From contig CAMAQR010000026.1 of the NCBI GenBank assembly GCA_945860375.1, positions 1 through 54,190 of the forward strand: 54,190 nt of DNA, in the 5' to 3' direction. Below the pieces are notes generated by a model, which did no database searches, was not told where the DNA came from, and saw only the letters and a program-made list of their open reading frames with translations. Below, piece after piece: positions 7,987-17,136 of this stretch (position 1 is the stretch's first letter; the number at the start of each line of letters is the position of its first letter). This DNA is from Pseudorhodobacter antarcticus. Its GTDB lineage: Bacteria; Pseudomonadota; Alphaproteobacteria; Rhodobacterales; Rhodobacteraceae. A program made the translations under genes and the position numbers.

Positions 7987-8616
7987 ATGCGCGATCCTAT
8001 TGACCATTACATGAATACCCTTGTGCCGATGGTGGTCGAACAGACCAGCCGTGGCGAACGCGCCTATGACATTTTCTCGCGCATGCTCAAAGAACGGATC
8101 ATCTTTCTGGCAGGCCCGGTGCATGACGGCATGTCCAGCCTGATCTGTGCGCAGTTGCTGTTCCTTGAGGCGGAAAATCCGTCCAAGGAAATCGCAATGT
8201 ATATCAACTCGCCGGGGGGCGTGGTGACGTCTGGCCTGTCGATTTATGACACCATGCAGTATATCCGCCCCAAGGTTTCCACGCTGGTGATCGGGCAGGC
8301 GGCCTCGATGGGGTCGCTTTTGCTGCAGGCTGGCGAAAAGGGCATGCGGTTCAGCCTGCCCAACAGCCGCGTCATGGTCCACCAGCCTTCGGGCGGTTAT
8401 CAGGGGCAGGCGACGGATATCATGATCCACGCCCGCGAAACCGAAAAGCTGAAACGCCGTTTGAACGAGATCTACGTCAAGCACACCGGCAACAGCTATG
8501 AGGCCGTTGAGGCGGCGCTGGAGCGTGACAATTTCATGTCTGCCGAAGATGCCAAGGCCTGGGGGCTGATTGACGAAATTCTGGAAAGCCGTGGCAAGGC
8601 CGACGAAGTGAAATAA
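7987..8616 (+). CDS. clpP: ATP-dependent Clp protease proteolytic subunit
   Basis: The 209-aa serine peptidase that forms the double-ring chamber of the ClpXP/ClpAP protease in the cytoplasm. The catalytic triad is S107 (GQAASMGS), H132 (VMVHQPSGG) and D181 (ERDNFM). The substrate-strand motif INSPGG is at 73-78 and the handle region follows H132. The length equals that of typical proteobacterial ClpP. It has its own terminator and is followed by clpX. It is also a useful reference for the exported ClpP-like proteins at 44.7-53.6 kb, which keep the Gly-Gly, Ser and His but replace AASM with a C-x-S-x-C motif. Confidence 0.98.
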   Translation: MRDPIDHYMNTLVPMVVEQTSRGERAYDIFSRMLKERIIFLAGPVHDGMSSLICAQLLFLEAENPSKEIAMYINSPGGVVTSGLSIYDTMQYIRPKVSTLVIGQAASMGSLLLQAGEKGMRFSLPNSRVMVHQPSGGYQGQATDIMIHARETEKLKRRLNEIYVKHTGNSYEAVEAALERDNFMSAEDAKAWGLIDEILESRGKADEVK

Positions 8617-8624
8617 GCCATTGG

Positions 8625-8661
8625 CCCCCGGCACAGGGTGATCCCGTGCCGGGGGCGTTTT
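8625..8661 (+). terminator. Rho-independent terminator after clpP
   Basis: A 10-bp perfect stem CCCCCGGCAC / GTGCCGGGGG with an 11-nt loop is followed by CGTTTT. It separates clpP from clpX, so clpX probably also has its own promoter in the 70 bases that follow. Confidence 0.85.
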
Positions 8662-8734
8662 CAGATTGTGGAGGCGCGGGCCTTGGCCTAGACTTCCCAA
8701 AAGCGCCCCCACGGGCGGAGGGCAGAGGATACCC

Positions 8735-10000
8735 ATGGCGAACAACTCCGGCAGCGACAGCAAGAACACGCTCTATTGCTCCTTCTGCGGCAAAAGCCAG
8801 CATGAGGTGCGCAAGCTGATCGCGGGGCCGACCGTGTTCATTTGCGATGAATGCGTCGAGCTTTGCATGGACATCATCCGTGAAGAAACCAAAGCAACAG
8901 GGCTGAAGGCCACCGATGGGGTGCCGATCCCGCGCGACATCTGCAAGGTGCTCGATGATTATGTCATCGGTCAGGTCCACGCCAAGCGCGTACTGTCGGT
9001 GGCGGTTCACAACCACTACAAGCGTTTGAACCATGCCAGCAAAACCGATATCGAACTGTCGAAATCGAACATTCTGCTGATCGGCCCCACCGGTTGCGGC
9101 AAGACTTTGCTGGCGCAAACTCTGGCGCGGATTCTGGATGTGCCGTTCACCATGGCCGATGCCACCACCCTGACCGAGGCCGGCTATGTCGGTGAAGATG
9201 TGGAAAACATCATCCTGAAACTGCTTCAGGCGTCCGAATACAACGTCGAACGCGCGCAGCGCGGCATCGTTTATATCGACGAGGTCGACAAGATCACCCG
9301 CAAGTCTGACAACCCCTCGATCACCCGCGATGTGTCGGGCGAAGGCGTGCAGCAGGCGCTGTTGAAGATCATGGAAGGCACTGTGGCAAGTGTGCCGCCG
9401 CAGGGCGGGCGCAAGCATCCGCAGCAGGAATTTCTGCAAGTGGATACGACCAACATCCTGTTCATCTGCGGTGGTGCGTTTTCTGGTCTTGAAAAAATCA
9501 TCGCGCAGCGCGGCAAGGGCTCGGCGATCGGCTTTGGCGCCGCTGTCAAAGGCCCCGAAGATCGCGGCGCGGGTGAATTGTTCAAGGAATTGGAGCCGGA
9601 AGATCTGCTGAAATTTGGTCTGATCCCGGAATTTGTTGGCCGTCTGCCGGTGATCGCCACCTTGACCGATCTCGACGAAGACGCGTTGGTGACAATTCTG
9701 ACCGAGCCGAAGAACGCTTTGGTCAAGCAATACCAGCGGCTGTTTGAGATTGAGGGCACCAAACTGACTTTCACCACAGACGCGCTGACGGCCATCGCCA
9801 AGCGCGCCATCAAGCGCAAAACCGGCGCACGGGGCCTGCGGTCGATCATGGAAGATATCCTGCTGAACACCATGTTCGACCTGCCCGGCATGAACGACGT
9901 CGAAGAAGTGGTGGTCAATGAAGAGGCCGTCAACAATGGCGCGGCCCCCTTGCTGGTGCACACCGAAGTGAAAAAGAAAGAAGCCGCAACGGCGCGTTAA
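8735..10000 (+). CDS. clpX: ATP-dependent Clp protease ATP-binding subunit ClpX
   Basis: A 421-aa AAA+ unfoldase that recognises tagged proteins and feeds them to ClpP. The N-terminal zinc-binding domain has C15, C18, C37 and C40 (CSFC ... CDEC). Walker A is GPTGCGKT at 117-124 and Walker B is IVYIDEVDK near 180. The pore loop GYVGEDVE and the C-terminal sensor-2 helix [14 protein letters not shown] are present. The start ATG at 8735 gives the family N-terminus; an in-frame upstream extension overlaps the terminator and is not credible. Confidence 0.98.
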   Translation: MANNSGSDSKNTLYCSFCGKSQHEVRKLIAGPTVFICDECVELCMDIIREETKATGLKATDGVPIPRDICKVLDDYVIGQVHAKRVLSVAVHNHYKRLNHASKTDIELSKSNILLIGPTGCGKTLLAQTLARILDVPFTMADATTLTEAGYVGEDVENIILKLLQASEYNVERAQRGIVYIDEVDKITRKSDNPSITRDVSGEGVQQALLKIMEGTVASVPPQGGRKHPQQEFLQVDTTNILFICGGAFSGLEKIIAQRGKGSAIGFGAAVKGPEDRGAGELFKELEPEDLLKFGLIPEFVGRLPVIATLTDLDEDALVTILTEPKNALVKQYQRLFEIEGTKLTFTTDALTAIAKRAIKRKTGARGLRSIMEDILLNTMFDLPGMNDVEEVVVNEEAVNNGAAPLLVHTEVKKKEAATAR

Positions 10001-10022
10001 GGCGCGGTTCGGGTGGGAAAAC

Positions 10023-10045
10023 GGCGGGCTTCGGCCCGCCTTTTT
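10023..10045 (+). terminator. Rho-independent terminator after clpX
   Basis: Stem GGCGGGC / GCCCGCC with a TTCG tetraloop, followed by five T. It starts 22 bases past the clpX stop. Confidence 0.92.
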
Positions 10046-10153
10046 CATTGGGGCACCTGAATCCAAGGCGGTTCTTTGCGCGGCCTTCGTCTGCCCCCTA
10101 GACCTTGCCGCGCCAATCGGACATATCAAGACAAACGTCGTTCGGAGGCCCGC

Positions 10154-10528
10154 ATGTACTTCCTCAAAAGACTTCTGACCTGGTGGAACAGCCAAACTCT
10201 TGGCACCCAGATTTTCACCTGGCGCAAAGGCCAGAAGGTGGGCGAGGATGCGCAGGGCAATATCTATTACCAGACCGCCGACACCAAGCGCCGCTGGGTG
10301 ATCTACAACGGCGAATCCGAGGCGTCGCGCGTGTCGCCCGATTGGCACGGCTGGCTGCATTTCACCTGGAATGAACCGCCGACCACAGCCCCGTTGGTCC
10401 ATAAGGCCTGGGAAAAACCCCATCTCGAAAACCTGACTGGGTCAGCGGCGGCCTATGCGCCCCCCGGTTCGATCCGCAGCGCAGCCCCGGCTGTGCGGCG
10501 CGATTACGAGGCGTGGCAGCCCGAATAA
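10154..10528 (+). CDS. NDUFA12-like NADH:ubiquinone oxidoreductase accessory subunit
   Basis: A 124-aa protein matching the bacterial homologue of complex I subunit NDUFA12 (B17.2), which stabilises the peripheral arm of NADH dehydrogenase in alphaproteobacteria. Recognisable parts are the N-terminal [33 protein letters not shown] and the pattern [17 protein letters not shown]. The ATG at 10154 lies 5 bases after a GGAGG-type ribosome site (TTCGGAGGCCCGC). Its TAA overlaps the ATG of mlaD. It stands far from any nuo cluster in this window, as is usual. Confidence 0.93.
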   Translation: MYFLKRLLTWWNSQTLGTQIFTWRKGQKVGEDAQGNIYYQTADTKRRWVIYNGESEASRVSPDWHGWLHFTWNEPPTTAPLVHKAWEKPHLENLTGSAAAYAPPGSIRSAAPAVRRDYEAWQPE

Positions 10529-10998
10529 TGGCGGAGAATCGTGCAGAGGTTCTGGCCGGAGCCGCCGTACTGGCGGCGGCCGTGGCGTTTTTGGCCTATG
10601 CGGTGGGCGGCGGCAGCCTGACCGGTTCTGCGGGCAGCTATCCGCTGACAGCATCGTTCCGGTCGGTTGAAGGCATCAAGGCCGGCACCGATGTGCGGTT
10701 GGCGGGGGTGAAGGTGGGAAGTATCACGTCGCTGACGCTGAACCCCGCGACATTCTTTGCCGATGCCACCATTCAAATGGACGCGGGCATCCTGCTGCCC
10801 GACGATTCCGCAATTCTGATCTCGTCAGAGGGCTTGCTGGGCGGCAACTTTGTCGAGGTGATGCCGGGCGGATCACCGGACAATCTTGCGCCGGGGGCCG
10901 AGATTGAAGACACCCAAGGCTCTGTCAGCCTGATTTCGTTGCTGATGAAATTTGTCTCCTCCAGCGGCGACAACGGCGACGCCGGAACCTCTCCATGA
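10528..10998 (+). CDS. mlaD: MlaD-family lipid transport protein
   Basis: A 156-aa protein of the MCE family, the inner-membrane-anchored periplasmic part of the Mla phospholipid transport system. An N-terminal anchor (about residues 7-25) is followed by the MCE domain with LTASFRSVEGIKAGTDVRLAG, VGSI, and the ISSEGLLGGNFVEV strand. The start overlaps the upstream stop (TAATG), and the stop overlaps the next ATG. The genes for the MlaE/MlaF permease and ATPase are not in this window. Confidence 0.92.
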   Translation: MAENRAEVLAGAAVLAAAVAFLAYAVGGGSLTGSAGSYPLTASFRSVEGIKAGTDVRLAGVKVGSITSLTLNPATFFADATIQMDAGILLPDDSAILISSEGLLGGNFVEVMPGGSPDNLAPGAEIEDTQGSVSLISLLMKFVSSSGDNGDAGTSP

Positions 10999-11417
10999 GG
11001 TTGCTTGCTTTGGCATTGGCTTTTTGCGCAACTTCGGCGCTGGCGCAAGAGATGGCCACCGCTCCGGGGGCGCAACTGCGCATCTTGGACAAGCTGACAG
11101 GTGCAGTGCAAGACGTGACGCTGGCCAACGATCAATCCGCAACGGTTGGTCGGGTCACGGTGTTGGTCAACGAATGCCGCTATCCGGCCGACAAACAAAC
11201 CGCCGAGGCAGAGGTGCATGTGACCGTGATTGACGCATCGGCCAAGGACCCGGTGTTCAACGGTTGGATGGTGGCGTCCAGCCCCGCGCTGTCGGCGCTG
11301 GACCATCCGCGCTATGACGTCTGGGTGCTGCGCTGTGATATTGGGGATCTGGCGCTGCCAGAGGCTCCGGCGGAAGAAGCTGTTCCCGAAGCAGAAGCCC
11401 CGCCCACCGACGGCTGA
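10995..11417 (+). CDS. DUF2155 domain-containing exported protein
   Basis: A 140-aa protein with a clear signal peptide (LLALALAFCATSALAQ). The body carries ATAPGAQLRILDKLTG and later VFNGWMVASSPALSALDHPRYDVWVLRC, the hallmark of DUF2155 proteins found in the same place in many alphaproteobacteria. Two Cys (in NECRYP and LRC) may form a disulfide. The C-terminal 25 residues are Glu/Pro/Ala-rich. The function is unknown; co-transcription with mlaD suggests an envelope role. Its last 106 bases overlap the 3' end of aat on the other strand. Confidence 0.9.
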   Translation: MRLLALALAFCATSALAQEMATAPGAQLRILDKLTGAVQDVTLANDQSATVGRVTVLVNECRYPADKQTAEAEVHVTVIDASAKDPVFNGWMVASSPALSALDHPRYDVWVLRCDIGDLALPEAPAEEAVPEAEAPPTDG

Positions 11418-12007
11418 TAGCCGGGCGGATCGAAGACCGCGCTTTGGGTCAAGGCTGTGGCCAGACGGCGCTGATACTCCGCCCGTGTGATTTCCACCGC
11501 GCCCAAAGATGCCAGATGTGGCGTCAGGAATTGCGTGTCAAAGAGCGTAAAGCCCCCCGCTTGCAACCGGTGCATCAGATAGGCCAGCGCGGTTTTCGAC
11601 GCATTCGGGCGGCGTGAGAACATGCTTTCGCCGAAAAACGCAGCGCCCAAAGTCACACCATAAACGCCACCGATCAGATCATCGCCTGACCACACCTCAA
11701 GGCTATGGGCACGGCCCATGTCGTGCAGGGCCAGATACAGCGCGGTGATTTCGGCGTTGATCCAGGTTTCGGGGCGGTCGGCGCAGCCTGCCAGAACGCC
11801 CGCGAAATCGGAATCTGTTCGGACAGTGAAGGTCTGCTGCCGGATATGTGCGGCAAGGCTGCGCGAGATGTGGAAATTGCCCAAGGGAAAGATGCCACGG
11901 CGGCGCGGGTCCACCCAATGGATTTCGGCATCATCGCGCCCCTCGGCCATAGGGAAAACCCCCTTGGCATAGCCGCGCAGCAAGATATCGGGCGTGATCT
12001 GGGTCAT
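11312..12007 (-). CDS. aat: Leucyl/phenylalanyl-tRNA--protein transferase
   Basis: A 231-aa enzyme that adds Leu or Phe to proteins with N-terminal Arg or Lys, marking them for ClpAP by the N-end rule. It has LLRGYAKGVFPM, W-V-D-P-R-R-R-G, HSLEVW, GGVYGV, FGESMFSR, ASKTALAYL and FDTQFLTPHLASLG, all in family order. The conserved body ends around residue 200. The last 30 residues (Gly/Ala/Ser-rich) read through the antisense of the DUF2155 tail and look like an extension after loss of the original stop. The enzyme acts in the cytoplasm and is functionally linked to the Clp genes nearby. Confidence 0.95.
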   Translation of the reverse strand: MTQITPDILLRGYAKGVFPMAEGRDDAEIHWVDPRRRGIFPLGNFHISRSLAAHIRQQTFTVRTDSDFAGVLAGCADRPETWINAEITALYLALHDMGRAHSLEVWSGDDLIGGVYGVTLGAAFFGESMFSRRPNASKTALAYLMHRLQAGGFTLFDTQFLTPHLASLGAVEITRAEYQRRLATALTQSAVFDPPGYQPSVGGASASGTASSAGASGSARSPISQRSTQTS

Positions 12008-12010
12008 GAT

Positions 12011-12034
12011 GCAAAGGGGCGCCCGAAGGCGCCC
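12011..12034 (-). terminator. Likely terminator after accC
   Basis: On the minus strand GGGCGCC-TTCG-GGCGCCC is followed by CTTTGC. It lies directly past the accC stop. The T tract is short, so termination may be partial and allow read-through to aat. Confidence 0.6.
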
Positions 12035-12037
12035 GCT

Positions 12038-13387
12038 TTATCCTCCGAACTGCACGGCCAGCCATTTTTCCAGCCAGTGAATGTTGTATTCACCGTTCTG
12101 GATATCCGGCTCGTTCAGCAGCATTTCAAACAGCGGCACCGAAGTGTCGACACCGTCGATGATCAATTCACCCAAGGCACGGCGCAGGCGGGCCAAAGCC
12201 TCGGGACGGTCGCGGCCATGTACGATCAGCTTGCCGATCAGGCTGTCGTAATAGGGGGGGATCGAATAGCCCGAATAGAGCGCCGAATCCATCCGCACAC
12301 CATAACCACCCGGTGCGTGAAACATCCGCACCTTGCCGGGGCAGGGCGAGAAGTTCGGCAGCTTTTCCGCGTTGATGCGCACCTCGATGCAGTGGCCGTT
12401 GATTTCCAGTTCTTCCTGCACGAAGGACATATCCATGCCAGCCGCGACGCGGATTTGTTCGCGCACAAGGTCCACGCCGAAGATGCCTTCGGTGACGGGG
12501 TGTTCGACCTGCAGGCGGGTGTTCATCTCGATGAAGAAGAACTCGCCGTCTTCGTACAGAAATTCAATCGTGCCCGCACCGATGTAGTTGATCTTGGCCA
12601 CGGCATCGGCGCAGACCTTGCCAATTCTGGCGCGCATGATGGGGGTAATGCTGGGGCCGGGGGCCTCTTCGAACACTTTCTGGTGGCGGCGCTGCAGGCT
12701 GCAATCGCGTTCACCCAAGTGCACGGCATTGCCTTTGCCGTCACCAAAGACCTGAATCTCGATATGACGCGGCTTTTGCAGGTATTTCTCTATATAGACT
12801 TCGTCATTGCCAAAGGCGACTTTGGATTCAGCGCGCGCGGTGCGGAAGGCGATTTCCAGCTCTTCGGCGTTATTGGCCACCTTCATGCCGCGGCCACCAC
12901 CGCCCGCCGTGGCCTTGATGATCACCGGAAAGCCAATGCCCGCCGCCACACCAATTGCGGTTTCGAAATCGGGCACGCCGCCGTCAGAGCCCGGCACAAC
13001 CGGAATTCCCAACTCTTTGGCATTGACTTTGGCGGTGATCTTGTCGCCCATGATGCGGATATGCTCCGCCCTTGGGCCGATGAAGGTGATGCCGTGGTCT
13101 TCCAGCGCCTGCGCAAAGGCGGCGTTTTCGGACAGGAAGCCATAGCCCGGATGCACCGCTTGCGCGCCGGTGATCTCACAGGCCGAAATGATCGCGGCCT
13201 TGGAAAGATAGCTGTCCGCACTGGGCGCAGGGCCAATGCAGACGGATTCGTCGGCCATCCGCACATGCATCGCATCTGCGTCCGCCGTGGAATGGACGGC
13301 CACCGATTTGATGCCCATCTCGCGGCAGGCGCGGATCACGCGAAGGGCGATCTCGCCCCGGTTGGCGATCAGGATTTTTTCAAACAT
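12038..13387 (-). CDS. accC: Acetyl-CoA carboxylase, biotin carboxylase subunit
   Basis: The 449-aa subunit that carboxylates biotin on AccB with ATP and bicarbonate, the first step of fatty acid synthesis. The N-terminus is [21 protein letters not shown]. The glycine-rich ATP loop is [13 protein letters not shown], and the metal site region is [26 protein letters not shown]. The C-terminal domain contains [26 protein letters not shown]. The length equals the family norm. It lies 3 bp behind accB in the same operon; AccA and AccD are not in the window. Confidence 0.98.
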   Translation of the reverse strand: MFEKILIANRGEIALRVIRACREMGIKSVAVHSTADADAMHVRMADESVCIGPAPSADSYLSKAAIISACEITGAQAVHPGYGFLSENAAFAQALEDHGITFIGPRAEHIRIMGDKITAKVNAKELGIPVVPGSDGGVPDFETAIGVAAGIGFPVIIKATAGGGGRGMKVANNAEELEIAFRTARAESKVAFGNDEVYIEKYLQKPRHIEIQVFGDGKGNAVHLGERDCSLQRRHQKVFEEAPGPSITPIMRARIGKVCADAVAKINYIGAGTIEFLYEDGEFFFIEMNTRLQVEHPVTEGIFGVDLVREQIRVAAGMDMSFVQEELEINGHCIEVRINAEKLPNFSPCPGKVRMFHAPGGYGVRMDSALYSGYSIPPYYDSLIGKLIVHGRDRPEALARLRRALGELIIDGVDTSVPLFEMLLNEPDIQNGEYNIHWLEKWLAVQFGG

Positions 13388-13390
13388 GCG

Positions 13391-13867
13391 TCACTCGATG
13401 ATCATCAATGGCGCGCCGTATTCGACGGAATTGCCATCGGCCACAAGGATGCGCTTGACGGTGCCAGCGCGTTGCGCGGCAATATGGTTCATGGTTTTCA
13501 TCGCTTCGATGATCATCACGGTTTGACCCTCTGTCACCACCGAACCGACCGCCACAAACGGGGTCGCGCCCGGTTCGGCAGACATGTAGCAGGTGCCGAC
13601 CATCGGCGAGGTCAGGGCGCCCGGATGCTGTGCCGGATCTTCGGGGACAGCCGGAGCGGCAGGTGCCGGTGCTGCGGCATATTGAACTTGCGCCGGCGCG
13701 CTTGCAGTCATTTGTACGACGTTGGATTGCTTGACCACGCGCACTTCAAGACTGTCATCCGCGCCGTATTCGCGTTTGACCGACAGCTCGGTCAGATCGT
13801 TCTTGTTCAAAAGCTCTGCAAGAGCCGAGATAAACGCAACGTCTGCGTCGGGGGAATGTTTGCTCAT
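13391..13867 (-). CDS. accB: Acetyl-CoA carboxylase, biotin carboxyl carrier protein
   Basis: A 158-aa carrier with biotin attached at K124 of the EAMKTM motif. The N-terminal helix-rich part (residues 1-50) is followed by an Ala/Pro-rich linker (about 55-82) and the lipoyl-like biotinyl domain starting ALTSPMVGTCY. The ATG at 13867 was chosen because MSKH...FISALAELLNKNDLTEL is the family N-terminus; an in-frame ATG at 13912 has no support. It is the first gene of accB-accC, transcribed from the divergent region shared with preT. Confidence 0.97.
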   Translation of the reverse strand: MSKHSPDADVAFISALAELLNKNDLTELSVKREYGADDSLEVRVVKQSNVVQMTASAPAQVQYAAAPAPAAPAVPEDPAQHPGALTSPMVGTCYMSAEPGATPFVAVGSVVTEGQTVMIIEAMKTMNHIAAQRAGTVKRILVADGNSVEYGAPLMIIE

Positions 13868-14093
13868 GCCGTCCTCTGATTGGCGTCTTTTCTTTAAGGG
13901 CGGATGGGCCAAAACCCGCCTTTGGTCGACTACATATACAGAAGGCGGCGGTCAGAAAAAAGGCCCAAGATCGGATGCAGCTTTTTCAGCGTGAAATAAA
14001 AGGAAAAAAATCGACTTTGGGTCAAAATTTACCGTTTGATAAAAAAAATGACCTGTGGCAGTCTGATGGAATTCAGCCAATGGAGATCGACCC
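13868..14093. promoter_or_regulatory. Divergent accB / preT promoter region
   Basis: This 226-bp gap between two divergent operons contains the most AT-rich core-genome stretch seen (about 13975-14055, with several A and T runs). On the minus strand TTGACC near 14023 with a TTTATT-like hexamer downstream is a possible accB promoter. No clear operator for pyrimidine control (no TTGACC-N4-GGTCAA palindrome) was found in front of preT. Promoter assignments are tentative. Confidence 0.4.
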
Positions 14094-15374
14094 TTGTCCA
14101 ACAGCCCGATGACACCCGGAGTGGTGGCCCAGCGCCTTGAGCCCGCGGCCTATGTTCAGAATTTCACCGATGTGCAGGGCCTGTTGGGCCAGCACGAGGC
14201 GCTGGTGGCGGCGGATCGCTGTTACTTCTGCCACGATGCACCCTGCATGACGGCCTGCCCGACCTCGATCGACATTCCGCTGTTCATCCGGCAAATCGCG
14301 ACGGGCACGCCAGAGGCTGCGGCCAAGACCATCTTTGCGCAGAACATCATGGGCGGCATGTGCGCGCGGGTGTGCCCAACGGAACAGCTGTGCGAAGAGG
14401 TTTGCGTGCGCGAAGTGGCTGAGGGCAAACCGGTGGAAATCGGACGGCTGCAACGCTTTGCCACTGATACTTTGATGGACAAGGGCGTGCATCCGTTTGT
14501 GCGCGCTGCTGCGACGGGCAAGGTTGTCGCCGTCGTCGGGGCGGGTCCGGCGGGTCTGGCCTGCGCGCACCGATTGGCGCTGCACGGGCATGAGGTGGTG
14601 GTGCATGATCGCCGCGCCAAGCCGGGCGGGCTGAACGAATACGGCATTGCGACCTATAAAACGCCCGATGACTTCGCCGCGCGTGAGGTCGAATGGTTGC
14701 TGAAAATCGGCGGCATCACGGTGAAAACCGGGGTGGAACTGGGCCGAGATGTGACGCTGGCCGGGTTGGAGTCTGATTATGACGCGGTGTTTCTGGGCAT
14801 TGGTCTGGCCGGGGTAAACGCGTTGCAGGCGGCGGGTGAGGATCTGGACGGCGTGCGCAACGCCATTGATTTCATTGCCGAACTGCGCCAGTCCGACACA
14901 GCCGCTGTCGCCATTGGCCGCGATGTGGTGGTGATCGGTGGCGGTATGACGGCGGTGGATGCCGCGGTGCAGTCCAAGCTTTTGGGCGCGCAGTCCGTGA
15001 CCATGGTTTATCGGCGCGGCAAGGAAAATATGAGCGCGTCGGAGTATGAACAAGATCACGCCACCAGCGCGGGCGTGCGCATCATCTACGGCGCGGCGTC
15101 AAAGCGGATTGTCGGCGATGGCCGGGTTGAGGGTGTCGAATTTGCCTATGCGGGCGGTGAAACCTTTACCTTGAGGGCGGATCAGGTGTTCAAGGCGATT
15201 GGTCAAACGCTTTTGGGCGCGCCGATTGCGCAGGACGGCAAGAAGCTGGTCAAGCAAGTGGGCCGTGTCTGGGCCGGTGGCGACTGTGCGGCGGGTGGCG
15301 AAGATCTGACGGTCACGGCGGTGGCCGAGGGCCGCGATGCCGCCGAGGCCATTCACACAGCATTGATGGCGTAA
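14094..15374 (+). CDS. preT: NAD-dependent dihydropyrimidine dehydrogenase, subunit PreT
   Basis: A 426-aa flavin and iron-sulfur subunit. With PreA it reduces uracil and thymine to the 5,6-dihydro forms using NAD(P)H. N-terminal cysteine clusters are CYFCHDAPCMTACPT and CARVCPTEQLCEEVC. The FAD-binding GAGPAGLACAH follows near residue 148, and the NAD(P)-binding GGGMTAVDAA near 285. The C-terminal GGDCAAGGEDLTVTAVAEG closes the FAD site. The start is probably TTG at 14094, 7 nt after GGAGA; ATG 14109 is too far from that site. preA follows 10 bp later. Confidence 0.95.
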   Translation: MSNSPMTPGVVAQRLEPAAYVQNFTDVQGLLGQHEALVAADRCYFCHDAPCMTACPTSIDIPLFIRQIATGTPEAAAKTIFAQNIMGGMCARVCPTEQLCEEVCVREVAEGKPVEIGRLQRFATDTLMDKGVHPFVRAAATGKVVAVVGAGPAGLACAHRLALHGHEVVVHDRRAKPGGLNEYGIATYKTPDDFAAREVEWLLKIGGITVKTGVELGRDVTLAGLESDYDAVFLGIGLAGVNALQAAGEDLDGVRNAIDFIAELRQSDTAAVAIGRDVVVIGGGMTAVDAAVQSKLLGAQSVTMVYRRGKENMSASEYEQDHATSAGVRIIYGAASKRIVGDGRVEGVEFAYAGGETFTLRADQVFKAIGQTLLGAPIAQDGKKLVKQVGRVWAGGDCAAGGEDLTVTAVAEGRDAAEAIHTALMA

Positions 15375-15384
15375 GGGGAAAATC

Positions 15385-16686
15385 ATGGCAGACCTGACAA
15401 CCAATTTCATCGGCATCAAATCCCCCAACCCATTCTGGCTGGCCTCCGCGCCACCCACTGACAAGGAATACAACGTGCGGCGCGCGTTCGAGGCCGGTTG
15501 GGGCGGCGTGGTGTGGAAAACGCTGGGGGCTGAAGGCCCGCCAGTGGTCAACGTCAATGGCCCCCGCTATGGCGCAATCTGGGGGGCGGATCGTCGCCTT
15601 CTGGGCCTGAACAACATCGAACTGATCACCGACCGCCCGCTGGAGGTGAACCTGCGCGAGATCAAGGCGGTCAAGCGCGATTACAAAGACCGTGCCATGA
15701 TCATCAGCTTGATGGTGCCGTGTGACGAGCAATCGTGGAAGGACATTCTGGCGCATGTCGAGGATACCGAGGCAGACGGCGTCGAACTGAATTTTGGCTG
15801 CCCGCACGGGATGGCCGAGCGTGGCATGGGCGGCGCCGTTGGCCAAGTGCCCGAATATATCGAAATGATCACACGCTGGTGCAAGATGCACACGCGAATG
15901 CCGGTGATCGTGAAGCTGACGCCCAACATCAGTGATATCCGCAAACCGGCTGAGGCCGCCAAACGCGGCGGGGCAGATGCGGTTTCGCTGATCAACACCA
16001 TCAACTCGATCACCAGCGTGAATCTGGACAGCTTTGCGCCGGAACCCATGATCGACGGCAAAGGCACACATGGCGGTTATTGCGGTCCTGCGGTGAAGCC
16101 CATCGCGCTGAACATGGTGGCGGAAATTGCGCGGTCGCGTGACACCCACGGACTGCCGATTTCAGGCATCGGCGGCATCACCACTTGGCGCGATGCGGCG
16201 GAATTCATGGCTTTGGGTGCGGGCAATGTGCAGGTTTGCACCGCCGTGATGACCTATGGCTTCAAGATCGTGTCGGAAATGATTTCTGGCCTGTCGCAGT
16301 ACATGGACGAAAAGGGCATGGCCTCAACCGCGGAACTGGTGGGCCGTGCGGTGCCGAATGTCACCGACTGGCAGTTCCTGAACCTGAATGCGGTCAGCAA
16401 GGCGTATATTTCGCAAGACGACTGCATCAAATGCGGGCGCTGCTATGCGGCGTGCGAGGATACCAGCCATCAGGCGATCTCGATGAGCGCGGACCGCACC
16501 TTTACGGTGATGGATAACGAATGTGTCGCTTGCAACCTTTGCGTCAACGTCTGCCCGGTGGAAAATTGCATCACCATGGTGGAACTGCCCAAGGGTACGC
16601 TGGACACCCGGACCGGCAAGACCGTGGGCGATTATGGCAACTGGACCACGCATCCCAACAACCCGATGGCCAAGGCCGCCGAGTGA
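15385..16686 (+). CDS. preA: NAD-dependent dihydropyrimidine dehydrogenase, subunit PreA
   Basis: A 433-aa catalytic subunit with an FMN-binding dihydroorotate-dehydrogenase-like barrel (residues 1-330) and a C-terminal ferredoxin domain. Barrel marks are SPNPFWLASAPPT, NFGCPHGMAERGMG, VIVKLTPNISD and GIGGITTWRDAAEFM. Two 4Fe-4S motifs follow: CIKCGRCYAAC and CVACNLCVNVCP. The start ATG sits 5 nt after AGGGGAA. The enzyme is the first step of reductive pyrimidine breakdown; later steps are encoded at 23.3-26.0 kb. The stop abuts the convergent gene at 16687. Confidence 0.97.
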   Translation: MADLTTNFIGIKSPNPFWLASAPPTDKEYNVRRAFEAGWGGVVWKTLGAEGPPVVNVNGPRYGAIWGADRRLLGLNNIELITDRPLEVNLREIKAVKRDYKDRAMIISLMVPCDEQSWKDILAHVEDTEADGVELNFGCPHGMAERGMGGAVGQVPEYIEMITRWCKMHTRMPVIVKLTPNISDIRKPAEAAKRGGADAVSLINTINSITSVNLDSFAPEPMIDGKGTHGGYCGPAVKPIALNMVAEIARSRDTHGLPISGIGGITTWRDAAEFMALGAGNVQVCTAVMTYGFKIVSEMISGLSQYMDEKGMASTAELVGRAVPNVTDWQFLNLNAVSKAYISQDDCIKCGRCYAACEDTSHQAISMSADRTFTVMDNECVACNLCVNVCPVENCITMVELPKGTLDTRTGKTVGDYGNWTTHPNNPMAKAAE

Positions 16687-16962
16687 TCAGGGTTCGGTGG
16701 GGTCGGGGCGTATGATGTCGTCGGACAGAACGGCTTCGTCCTGAAACGGCACATTGTCAAACTCGATCCCGGCGGGCGGTTCGGGCGTCTGGGCATTTTG
16801 CAGCATGATTGCCTCGGCGCTGGCCGGGGCAGTGACCGGGGCGATGGGCGGACTGGGTGGCGGCGTTGATGTCGTGGTCATTCGCGGTAGGGGCGTTGGC
16901 TGCGCAAGCGGCAGCATCGGCATCAGCGGCGTTAAAGACACGGCATTCACGGCAAAGCCCAT
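16687..16962 (-). CDS. Small Pro-rich hypothetical protein
   Basis: A 91-aa product, rich in Pro, Thr and Met in the first 55 residues, with an acidic C-terminus (DEAVLSDDIIRPDPTEP). The weakly hydrophobic start (FAVNAVSLTPLMPMLPLA) could be an anchor. A good ribosome site, GGAAAGG, lies 7 nt before the ATG, which supports translation. No family is recognised. It is convergent with preA with no gap. It may be a proline-rich periplasm-spanning fragment. Confidence 0.5.
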   Translation of the reverse strand: MGFAVNAVSLTPLMPMLPLAQPTPLPRMTTTSTPPPSPPIAPVTAPASAEAIMLQNAQTPEPPAGIEFDNVPFQDEAVLSDDIIRPDPTEP

Positions 16963-17136
16963 GACAAAGCCTTTCCAATTCAGACGCCCCCGCCATTAAT
17001 CCTACCAGAGTTGCGGCCCGATTTCCGTGGGATATTGCAAGGCCTTTTCGGCAAGGACCGCAGGTTTGCCGGAATTTGGCTGTGGTTTGTCCATAATTGG
17101 CAATGGGCGGTTGGCAGCGCGCGCAGGCGAGACTAG

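Noticed and set aside
8534..10423. 629-codon minus-strand frame opposite clpX
   Set aside because: Antisense shadow of clpX; the composition (His, Gln, Arg-rich) is typical of such shadows.
11705..13879. 724-codon open frame on the plus strand across aat, accC and accB
   Set aside because: It is the antisense of strongly conserved genes; long antisense frames are expected in GC-rich DNA, and the product has no domain.
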